From the NCBI RefSeq assembly GCF_000003815.2, contig NC_049993.1, forward strand, positions 12,885,189-12,949,188: a stretch of DNA of 64,000 bases, in the 5' to 3' direction. The translations under genes were made by a program, and so were the position numbers. The notes beneath the pieces were generated by a model. That model was not told where the DNA came from, did no database searches, and worked only from the letters and a program-made list of their open reading frames with translations. This document shows, piece after piece, positions 41,801 to 52,100 of this stretch (position 1 is the first letter of the stretch; each line of letters begins with the position of its first letter). This stretch comes from Branchiostoma floridae. Taxonomy: Eukaryota > Chordata > Leptocardii > Amphioxiformes > Branchiostomatidae.

Positions 41801-43552
41801 CGAGCGATACGCTTATATTAGCGGCACAATTGGATAGAATTTACAACATATACAAAAAGATATATATAGAGAAAATACATACAAAAATATGATATTCGTT
41901 AAAGACTGCTTATAGCTTATACATGTAAGCAAGCTAGAGAAATACTTGGATGCGTTTCATTGAATTTGAAGAAAATCTAAGTGCATCTCTTTTGACTTGT
42001 AGTAGGAGGAAAATATATGTATATGTATATGTAGGCTGTGCAAGATAAAATTTGTACTGTCATATGTGTATCTATTAAAGAAATAGACCATATACCGACT
42101 AGCTACCATGATAACGCTTACTTGTAAATGTTACATAAGTAATTTATGTTTTTTAAGGATTTGAAACGTCAAGAATTTTTTTCTCGCAACGACAACTTTT
42201 CCAGCTTTCCGATTATTGCCATGAGCCGTGAAAAAGTAAGCTAGAAAGGTACGTGTCGTCACACAACATAGCATGGTCACGTCATTTTGAATCAACAACA
42301 TGTTCCCAGTGCTTACTTAGTGATGCACCGTTTGTTATACAGACACGTTTGAAGACAGAAATCATACAGTAGCTTTTGTAAGGCCGTAATTCTTTCTTAA
42401 CCGACACTACATTCATTCGCCACTGGGTAACGCTAGTTCCGCGGGGTAACCTATATCCGTTGTTTTTCAAAACACGGCATTTAGGGATATGAAGTCAACG
42501 AACGCTGCTATACTTTGAAAATAAGTGCAAGATTTAAAAAAAAGTAAACTTTAGTGAAACGACCATCCGTTGACCTGATATCCCTAAATACTTGTTCTAA
42601 AAACAACGGATAAAGGTTACCCTGTGGATAAAGGTGAAGTAGCGTTACCTCACATTTTGTCCCTCCATATTGTTTGTTGCAGGACTCAAATGCATCCCAC
42701 ATCGATCTTTTCACTTTTATTTTCACTTTCGCCGTCGTGCATACAAACCACCATTGACTCAAAGTCCTCGGAAGTGTTTTGGTCCAGTCAAAAGTGGTCG
42801 AAGACGCTTTCAAGCAGTTACTTGTTCGAATTCAGGAACGACCTATTTTCTTGAAGACTTCCAAAACTTGGCAGGTTTCTTGTCTTCTTTCCGTTTTCTT
42901 AGTTTCGATCTTTGGTAAAAGGTTCTTGTGTATTCACGTACAACTATAGGCAGGATCCTCTGTACTACTCTGAGAGTCTAGTGTCTGACGTGTCGATACC
43001 TGTGGTGACGTCTGTCACTTTGTGGTCAGGGACATCAGATTTTCTCGTCAGACACAAACAGTCCATCTTCGCAGAGATGTCACAGCTATCCCCACAAGCT
43101 CTCTGACGATACTTAGCCCTGCACTTTGGATCGTAAGATTCTTCTAACGTATAAAATCTCACTCCTTGGAACATTTGGGAAGCTCGATCATGACAGTTCT
43201 TACAGAGGAAAGAAGAACAATCCTGGCACCAAGATGTTGCCGTTTGTCTGGACGGACAGAACTGGCAGACAGGGTGCGAATCTCCACCACTGAAAAGCTC
43301 GTTTAACTGCACCAGACTGTTGATGTGACGGTTGTTGAGAAATCCGTCCACACCAGTTCCTGGTACGTCCGTTACTCTGTGACACGATGGGCAGGAGAAG
43401 GTATTCTTACCGCCGACATGTTGCTCCAGGCAGTCCCGACAAAACGTGTGAAGGCACGGCAACTCTTTCGGCTTGAGGAAGCGGCCACGACAAATGGCGC
43501 AGGTCAAAATATGTTCTGGATCGTGCAAGTCTTCCGCTTTAGCGAGCGCCAT
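38885..43552 (-). CDS. TRIM protein, RING-B-box-coiled coil-filamin-NHL (TRIM2/TRIM3 type)
   Basis: Predicted as two exons, 43552-43163 and 40747-38885, joined in phase 0 (GGA|GTGAGA to TTTTTCAG|GCC); product 750 residues, the size of TRIM2/TRIM3 (about 744). C3HC4 RING at residues 18-57 (Cys18, Cys21, Cys33, His35, Cys38, Cys41, Cys54, Cys57), B-box1-like Cys cluster about 95-122, B-box2 from about 176 (CPTHKDQVV, YCNTCEALLC), a charged coiled coil about 225-340, filamin/ABP280 domain about 385-475, then six NHL repeats to the end (for example VVVADSTNARIQIF, IIVVDTDNHRVQVF, VFVADTYNHCVKKY). Expected role: E3 ubiquitin ligase with an NHL propeller for protein or RNA binding. The join is not proven: the two exons could belong to separate genes, as amphioxus TRIM genes are often rearranged. 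The 3' exon lacks a convincing start of its own. Confidence 0.8.
40799..41150 (-). pseudogene. Decayed TRIM RING exon in the TRIM-NHL intron
   Basis: On the minus strand, NFLKCVLCLERYQKPKILPC starts at 41150 and matches the first half of a TRIM RING, but the following HTxC is replaced (LYRSYTTEC) and the last Cys pair is spaced wrongly. After a frame change, GGVDSLPDNLYLKCLL (about 40998-40937) and, in a second copy, VKCLPDNFYVKGLIE (about 40860-40805) match the RING-to-B-box linker of such proteins. Two diverged linker copies and lost zinc ligands indicate a dead duplicate exon. The linker copy nearest 40800 lies just before the acceptor at 40748, so use as an alternative exon is not excluded. 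Confidence 0.65.
42428..42647. mobile_element. MITE, family TAACGCTAGTTC, copy 2
   Basis: Left end TAACGCTAGTTC and right end GAAGTAGCGTTA are complementary with one change. The internal GGGGTAACCTATATCCGTTG pairs with CAACGGATAAAGGTTACCC. Same inner words as the copy at 34558 (GATATCCCTTAATAC/GATATCCCTAAATAC; AAAACAACGGATA). In the intron of the TRIM gene. Confidence 0.8.
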
Positions 43553-44330
43553 TTTTTATGTCAAAACTGCACGCTAGTCGGTCAATACTGGTAGCTAGAT
43601 TCTGTCAAAACATCTTCGTAATTGGGCAGGCCAATGGGAGTTACGTAACTATTAATGGCTCGTGACACACTTGTTTCTTCATGGAAGTCAGCCTGTTATG
43701 TTTTTTCTGGGCTGTGATTGGATAAGAACATGATGGATTTATTGTGCCATGGAAACCAAGTAACGGTTGAGATCAAACACCTGTGCCAAGGGTTCAAAGT
43801 CTATATACTATATACATGGTGTAGATTTGTCTGTTGACTTTGTGTCTGCATATGGGTATACCGGTACAATGTGACACAAGAGCGGTTACAAACACTACGA
43901 CCTGCACACTTGAGGTATTGTTCAGGCCATTTGATTTTATTATATGGATGGCATCATTGGGAACCCCAAAACTGATGCACCGTGAGAATGAAAATGGCCA
44001 AAGAAATTTGTATTCATTCTGAAATCTAAGTGGTCAGAAATGCTAAACAACTCTGAGCATACAGAGTATGGTATAGTAAAGAGCTTCTCTAATGGTTTCG
44101 TAGACAAGCCATCTTGTGCGCCAATAAACAATGCTAAATGGATCAAAAGCGCCGACTAGTGACCAAAATTGTTATTGCATCAAGTCTAGCATAGTATACC
44201 TTGCCGTCCAACAACGGCTTTTAAACTATCAATAACCGTTTGTTCAGAGCCCACGAGAATCATCACCACCCGGACCAACACCACTAGCATTTGAAGTTTA
44301 TTCTAGGTCATTAGCGAGACTTTTGATGTT
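43553..44330. other. Region 5' of the TRIM gene
   Basis: Should contain the TRIM promoter (ATG at 43552, minus strand). No TATA box placed and no other gene recognised. Confidence 0.4.
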
Positions 44331-44331
44331 A

Positions 44332-45150
44332 CAACAAGGTGAATAACTCCAAGATTTCGGCCGTACTACTTTGTACCGCGGATAACAACTGTGTTGTGTG
44401 GTCTGCAGGTGGTATTTACGCGGATTAGTCGCGGTACGTACATTCAGATAATTATATCACTCAATGTGCAACCAATGAGCTTTTATCTTGGTGCAACACT
44501 ATAAATACGATCTAAAAGCTGAATTATTATACCACCACACAGTAAAGTTCAGGCCTCGCTGAAGTGTTAATAAATAGTGTACAGATGGTGGTAATTATAT
44601 AACAAGAAGGTTAATATAGTTTCAAGATTTCGGTAGTACTACTTTGTACCGCGGATAACAACTGTGTTATGCGGTCAGCGGGTGGTATTGACGTTGATTG
44701 GTCCAGTGCATGTACATTCAGATAATTCTATTGGTATAGTACTGCACATCAAACAATGTTATGTGCTGATTGGTCAAGCAGAATTAACTGACCAATCAAT
44801 GTGCATTTAGTGCATGATACTCTATGTATACATACGATCTAAAAGCCGACGTTTTGCACCATCACATAGTAAAGTTGAAGTCTCGTTGGATTTTACGTTG
44901 AAGTGTTAGTAGATAGTGTACAAATGATGGTAATTATACTGCAACAAGTTGAATAATTTCAAGATTTCTGTCGCACTACTTTGTACCGCGGATAACGACG
45001 TTGTTATGCGGTCTGCAGGTAGCGCTGATTGGTCGTGTGCATGTACATTCAGATAATTCTATTGATATAGTATTGCACATCTAACAATGTTACATGCTGA
45101 TTGGTCAAGTAGAATTAATTGTCCAATCACTGAGTAGTTACTATTACACA
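44332..45150. repeat. Tandem repeat, about 270-340 bp unit, about 2.6 copies
   Basis: AAGATTTCGG..CTACTTTGTACCGCGGATAAC starts at 44351, 44624 and 44961. Each copy continues with TGTACATTCAGATAATT, then (copies 1 and 2) ACGATCTAAAAGC, CACATAGTAAAGTT-like and GTGTACA.ATGGTGGTAATTAT words. Unit length differs (273 and 337 bp) through insertions rich in CTGATTGGTCA. No coding frame. Confidence 0.8.
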
Positions 45151-46043
45151 CTTGTCCAGCTGCAGTATTTATTTCATTAACTGCTAGGGGTCGCTCTTAA
45201 ACTATCAATGTAAAATCGTATTTGCAGTATAATCTTCTGTCGTTCTATTTTAATTCGCCTAGTAGCGCGCTTGACACAGAGAAAGAAGGTGCCGGTTGCC
45301 CTGGTAATTGTTACTAATGAGTTGTTTTCGTTGAAATACGAAGGGAATACTGCATTAGAAGTAACTTTGATGGAAAGAAAGCCAGGGGAAGTCTGTCAGT
45401 CTAATACCACCCAATAAATTCGGCGTAAACTACTAGAGCTCGGTCTTCTGTTGACTGTGGTAGAGTTCACATCAGTGAGGGCTGACTGAGACCGCTGACC
45501 AACACAAGTTTCTTTTCAATTCACTAATAGAAAATTACGATACAACAGATAAAGAATCGAAGTATGATTTTACATTAAAAAAACTTAGCTTTACCTAACC
45601 CAGAATATAAAGGATCATAAAGTAATGACAATGCTTGCTTGGCTTGCTCTGGTAGCGTGAGACATGACTGGCAGTTACAGTACACGATTGCACCAGAGCG
45701 ATTGTACAGAACTTCTACATAGAGGCTGTTGGTAGACTTCCAAATAGATACCTCAGTTATAAGGAAGACATTTTCAAATTGCAAACATGTATTGTAGATA
45801 CAACAAGACACTTGATACAAAGTTGATAGAGCTGAGTTGAAAGTTTCAATTTTAGTACAAGGTTGGTTTCCCAAAATTTGAACGTTGCTGTTGTATTAAA
45901 GGACCTTGTCATGATTATATGTAACTTTGTTACAAGTTATATTTGGATCATTCTGCAGGGTTTGATAGTGTTTCTTTGAAAATCAGTAGAGAGAAAATAT
46001 TTGAATTTTTGACCAGTATTTTATGCTAATTTTATCTTTTCAA
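45151..46043. other. Intergenic, no gene recognised
   Basis: Lies between the tandem repeat and the retrotransposon. A roughly 99-codon minus-strand frame at 45575-45874 has no family resemblance or splice support. Otherwise nothing seen. Confidence 0.35.
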
Positions 46044-48591
46044 CCTCCTTGGTTATAATCCACCCCCGGGTTCGCTCAGACACAAAGCAGATAAGGATGT
46101 GATCGCGTACCTCAACGCATCAATCCAGTCAGCGGAGACGAAGTACCCCATGTCCGGAGTTGTACTACTTGGTGACACCAACCAGCTCAAGTATAAGCCA
46201 TTGTGTATGCGGACTGGGTTGAAACAGGTTGTCTCGCGTCCAACCCGAGGTGAAAATCAGCTGGACTCGATTTTCACCAATCTGTCTAAACACTACAGTA
46301 GTAAACCTTTACATCTCCCTCCATTGGGAAGTTCAGATCACCAGGTACTAGTGTTACCGGGCACGCCATGGGTAAAGGAGCCTGTCTTCGTGCACCGCCG
46401 GAGAAAATGTACTCCCGAAACAGTGCGTTCGCTTGGTCTGGCACTGAACCTCGCCGATTTCTCCCCAGTGGAAAACACTCCGCATGCAGAACAGAAAGTA
46501 CACCAGTTCTATTCAATTCTGCGCCCACTACTCGACAGCTTGTTACCCTTTAAGAGGGGGAAAGTCACCTCCAGGGACAAGGAGTGGATTACCCCCCGTA
46601 TTAAAGGACTGATAAGAGAGAGGCAGAAAGCCTTTATGTCAGGAGACACTACCAACTACCAACGTCTACGTAACAAGATACAACACTACATGAAGACAGC
46701 TAAAAGATCTTCCTACGAGAAAGAAGTAGACCATCTAAAACACGGTGACACACGCAAGTGGTTCAGTCTTGTGAAGTCCTTGATGGGAGCTCCGAAGAAG
46801 AGAGAAGGCAGTTTGCCGACCCCTGGAATAGACTGTGATTCACTGAGTGAACACTTCTCGTCCGTTTGGTCGAATGTTACCCGTGACATACCGAGCACTG
46901 CAGACGTCTCGGACCAGCTTTCCACTGGATCATTGCCAGAGCTCAGTATAGGACAGGTTAAACTCCAACTCAGAAAGCTCAACCCACGCAAAGCTACCGG
47001 AGACGACCACATTCCGACATGGATTCTGACTACTTTCCACGAGGAACTTGCTCCTGTGCTATGTAACATCTACAACTCCTGTCTGCAACAGGGCATATTC
47101 CCTGAACAATGGAAGTCGGAGTTGGTCGTTCCAGTACCGAAGACATCTAAACCCAAGGGGCCTGAAGAATACAGAAGGATCTCCCTTACCAGCTGTCTGG
47201 GTAAAGTACTGGAATCGTTTGTCCGTGTGCTGTTACAGAGAGACACTGACCACCTGATCCATGGCTCCCAACATGGCTTCAGGCCGGGGAGATCAACGGT
47301 GTCGGCCCTCAACCACATTACGCAAACCTGGCACGACGCGCTCAACAGTAAGCCGAAAATGGATGTACATGTGTCATTCATCGACTTTAGCCGGGCGTTT
47401 GACACAATTGACCACGGCAGTCTTCTGCATAGCTTGGCAAAGATGGGGGTGAGACGGGACCTGTGGTGTTGCTTGCGCAGTTACCTGAGTGACCGTGTAC
47501 AGCGTGTCAGGTGGGGTTCGTGTATCTCCTCGCCACGCCCAGTACTCGCCGGAACCCCTCAGGGTGGGATCATCTCGCCAACTCTGTTTGTCCTGGCCAT
47601 GAACAGTCTTGACAAAGGCATCCCGATCAGTGTAGCCCCAGTTAAGTACGCTGATGACCTGACAAACACAGAACTTCTCATGGGATCGCTACCAGGCCAA
47701 ATGCAACTTGCCATCAATGAAGTTGACTCTTGGGCGAAGTCCTACAGTATGGCAGCTAATGTGAAAAAGACAAAAGACATGGTGGTCAGCTGTCGTAAGG
47801 AGGCAGTGAACCCCCCTCCACTTACTTTGAACGGGGAGAACGTGGAGCGTGTGCGGAGGTTCAAACTCCTTGGAGTGATAGTAAGCGACGACTTGTCCTG
47901 GGGCCCACACATTGAGTACATGTTGTCGAAAGTCAGCCCCAGGATTCACTACCTGCGACTGTCCAAACGAGCCGGGCTACCAGCAGACGTACTTCTCCAG
48001 ATCTACAAGACATTCATCCGCCCAGTACTGGAGTACGGCTCACCGGTGTGGGGAGGTCTACCCCGCGGTCTGGCTGAAGAGCTGGAGAAAGTCCAGAGGT
48101 CCTGTTGCAGGATCATCGGTATACCCTACGAACAGCTACCTACCTTGGAGTCCCGGAGACGGGATGCGACTGTACGTGAACTGAGAAGAGTGGTGGCTGA
48201 CGCCACTCACCCTTGCCAGGAGTTCCTGCAGCCGGCTACAGAGTGTCAGTACCAGCTACGACGGGCTCCCCGTTTTAAGCTGCCACTGAGCCGGTCCAAC
48301 AGACATTCGCAATCGTTTATCCCCAGGGCCCTTGCTCTGTTGAATGACAATTAACGCACTATCAAATCCGTATGACGTGTACCGAACTCATTGTTACAAA
48401 TATTGTATAGTAAACGTCTGTAATTTGTGATTTTAAGCAAAATTATAAGTCAATGTAAAGTATGCCTTTAAAATTGTAATAACTTTTTAAACAATGTTTA
48501 ATAACGAAGCTTGTAAACACCAACACAATTCAGGCTAAATTGCCTGCAAAGTGGTGATTTTAATAAAGTTCAAAGTTCAAAGTTCAAAGTT
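46044..48591 (+). mobile_element. 5'-truncated CR1/L2-like non-LTR retrotransposon with open RT frame
   Basis: The frame opens at 46030 and runs to TAA at 48352-48354 (about 770 codons). It begins inside the endonuclease domain (YNPPPGSL; VVLLGDTNQL; GSSDHQVLVLPG) and continues through the whole reverse transcriptase: FIDFSRAFDTIDH (palm Asp), GTPQGGIISPTLF, catalytic VKYADDLT, then LLGVIVSDDLSWGPHI and RPVLEYGSPVWG of the thumb/C-terminal part. The 3' tail ends in AATAAAGTTCAAAGTTCAAAG-type 7-bp units (48560-48591), typical of CR1/L2-like elements. The upstream endonuclease catalytic residues are missing, so this copy should not be mobile by itself. No frameshift noticed. Confidence 0.85.
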
Positions 48592-48594
48592 GAT

Positions 48595-49127
48595 TATACT
48601 GGCTGAAAAAGAACAAAAATGACCTGAAGTAGCATGCATAATCTGAAGATTTGAATCAGTGTGCTGAGAAAGTAACAAGTGCCTTTTGTATATTCGCCCT
48701 AGACATATGATACGAAGACGTCACGTGCGAAGAAACTTTTTCAGCAAGTGTAATGCGTCATCATGAATACGTCATCATGATGGTGCATTTTAGAAGTGAC
48801 GCCATCAAAACATGCGGTGTTCCCTTACATTACACAACAATTTATAACCTACGTTTTGATTGGTGCAATCTGACCTGACCCGCCGATTCAACCAATAGGA
48901 GGGAGTTTCACATCCCCGTCGTTGTAAACAGAAGAAGATGACAAGACAAGACGTTTTCTAGCAAGTTCTTCACTAAGTTACTCTACTTTTTAACCACTAA
49001 GGTGTTATTTGAGCCACAACGAACACGTCTGCTACTTTCAAAGGGCTGAATTTAGAGATTTGATTTGTGTTCGACGTTATTTTTACTCGAAAACAAGGTT
49101 ATTTTCGATGTCCCTAGGCGACTAGAG
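48595..49127 (+). promoter_or_regulatory. UBE3C upstream region
   Basis: About 0.5 kb between the retrotransposon tail and the UBE3C start codon. Contains GACCAATAGG-like and ATTGG words (for example 48862 and 48893, CCAAT-box candidates) and the 5'UTR. Start of transcription not identifiable. Confidence 0.4.
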
Positions 49128-52100
49128 ATGTATACTTCGAGTTTCAGCGGTTTTAGTGGACATTTCCGAACAAAACCCACCGTAGCTTTGGGCGGAGCGA
49201 GCAGGAAGGTAGGAAGTTATATCATGAACTTGTAAATATGTGACCTGATTACGTCTGCGTTGGTCTTCTAGGCTGTTTCTTGAATCAGGAAAATTTAGAA
49301 TCTCACGTATAATGGGGGAGGGGGGCATGGCGATCTGATATCTATGCTGATTTTTGGATCTTATGACTGGGTCGTAGATTTCTGTGACACAACAGATGAA
49401 TAGAATAGCTAGCGTACATGTACACCGTATCTTCGATGATGATCCAAATTTATGATCCGATTTCCCTTACATCATACTAGTAACGTTACTTTGTAAGGAT
49501 GCATCGTGTGTGGTCTTCAGATGGAACATAATTTTGTTTTGTTTATGCAAGGACGTAGACGTCCTCGGCTTATGCATAATTTAAAATTAGCAATCATCAC
49601 TGATCAGAAATGTTATTTCTTTGCAATCACTCTCATAGATACTGGTAAACATTACGTTTTGTAATGTTATTGATAGTCTGTGCATTATATGATTACTGTA
49701 CATGCTGAAAATTGTGTTCGCGACCACCGCAAACATCTTTCCATTACAGTATATGACTATAGACTGACTATATAGCTAGTGCAGTATATGGCGCTACTGC
49801 AAACTCAAAACCCGTAACCGTGAGCATTCAATATTCCTGCTACCACGAAATTGAATCCCAGCAAACTTAAATGCATTTACAGTAGTTGATGATGAAAAAT
49901 CTCATCATGAGGTTGGTTTAGCTTTGCTTGACTTCTCCCCATATCATAGTTGATATATATATACATGTGTATGTAAGTACTATACATTATTGTACATTTT
50001 CTTACAGGAACCCAGAGATGTACTCCTCAAGAGAGCACAGGAGGAGAGAGAAAAGAGAGAGGTATGTGATGGTATCAGGTCGAGAAATAAATCTCTCCAG
50101 TTATGTAGCTTTTACTTTTCAGTACAAACCTCGTGTGTTATGCCATAGAGCAAACAAACAAACAAAAAGCTTGATTCAACTCGGCTCCTACATTGTAGGT
50201 AATTAGAGCTCGGGTCAGGTTAATTAGGGTTCAGCTAAAATGAGGTTTAAGGGGAGGGTTCGAGTTAAGCTTTGGCAGCAAAACATCTAGAAACCATCCT
50301 ACTATAGGCATCATCTGTGAAGAATTGTCCTGATTTGCGTGATTCTGAGTTGTCTTGGTACTGCCAAGATGACCGACATTCAACTTCAAGTGTCCAGTTC
50401 AGAAGGCTTTGTTGATAATTTCACATTGCACAAACCTGTCTGGTTTGGATCTTCTAAAATAGGTCAGTACTTTCTATTAGAGTAGTAACTGAGTAGTCAT
50501 CATTAGAAATTCTAATGATGACTACTCAGTTCCTCATACTCTAACATTGAACATGCATTTTCCACCATATAGGAGCAGAGAAGACGCCAGAATGCCAGCA
50601 TCACTATCCAGTCCTACACACGGGGCATGTGGGTCAGGCATGAACAGGTAAGGACTAGTGGTGGGTACTGGTCCATTGTACTGGTACAAAACCATTTTTC
50701 TTGTTGGACCGGTCCACATTTTGGGCCAAGCAGAAAATTTTTTCCATGCTCCCAAATTCTTAGGCTTGGTGTACCTTTGCACTTATAACCAAAAAGGAAT
50801 GTCTAAATCTGGAGTATATATGCATGTACATGTATAGTTCTTACTGAAGTCTTTTTTATCATCTCCCACAGAAAGACCATCAGAGACTGCTGTACGATGC
50901 CTGCATGACTGACATGGAGAGTGGACAGGTCACTCCTGACCCCAGTAACCTGTCCTGGCTGACCAGGAGGCTGCTGTTCTTCTACTCACAACAACTGGAC
51001 ACAGACAGACTGGTCAGTTAACCTCTGTTAATGTTGTTATTCATGGTACACACACCAACTGGACACAGACAGACTGGTCAGTTAACCTCTGTTATTGTTG
51101 TTATTCATGGTACACACACCAACTGGACACAGACAGACTGGTCAGTTTTTCTGTTAGTCAGGGTATATGGCAAATAGGTCAGCATTGGACGAAGGTGTAA
51201 CAAAACATTGATTTTATACAGAGAGGTGTTAGTGACTAAGCTCCTGTATACTGCAGTATAGCATAGGGTCATAGGCCATACCCCACTGCCACCTATGAGT
51301 TCTTGAATGCTTCAACCAACACTGCCTCCACGGAACATACAGTATTTGTTGTCGAGAGAGAAGTGATATGTAGTGTACTGTATGTCAATTTTTGGCAATG
51401 CCTCAGAGGTGGAGCCCACTTTAGTATTGTTCAAATTTCTGTGATTATGGCAAATCTTAGACATAGTAGATAGTAGCTTGACAGGCTTAGGATGATTTTT
51501 CTACCAGGAAGGACCTGTATCACTGGTACTTAGCATATCTAAATCTAAGATTGATTTTTAAATGAAAAGGCCTCTATGATCTATTCTTGGAAAGGAAATT
51601 TATCATGTTGGACGTGTTTTACAGGTGAAACTATGCCAGCTCCTCCTGAAGAAGAAGAATGTAGGAAGCCTGGTGTGTACCATAGGGAAAGAGACATGGA
51701 CTCACCAGATCAAACGGGTCTTACTGCTGTGCTCAAGGTAAGACTTAAGATTCCTCAAGTGATTTGTTCAAAATCAATGTCTTAGAATTAATAAACTTGA
51801 CACCTTCCACTTGTTGTGTGTCTTATTGTGGTATATGTCTGGTTTCAGCAAAGGGAGAGGGATACGCTATTCAAATAATGGTGCTTATAATTACTTTCAG
51901 TGTGTTGTATTATTGAAATATGAAAAGAAAAGTCGATGAAATGATGGTTTAGGACTTACCTTTTGGTATTACCAAAGCAGTCTCAGAGATAGCAGGTCTA
52001 ATGACAGCAGAGTAAAAAAGCTACCAGTACATTACGCCCTCTGGCAGACTATGCACAAACTCCACCACTGTATTGTAGAAATACAAACATATGTACACAG

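Noticed and set aside
45575-45874. 99-codon minus-strand frame near a retrotransposon
   Set aside because: No recognised domain, no splice sites that extend it, no upstream gene signals.
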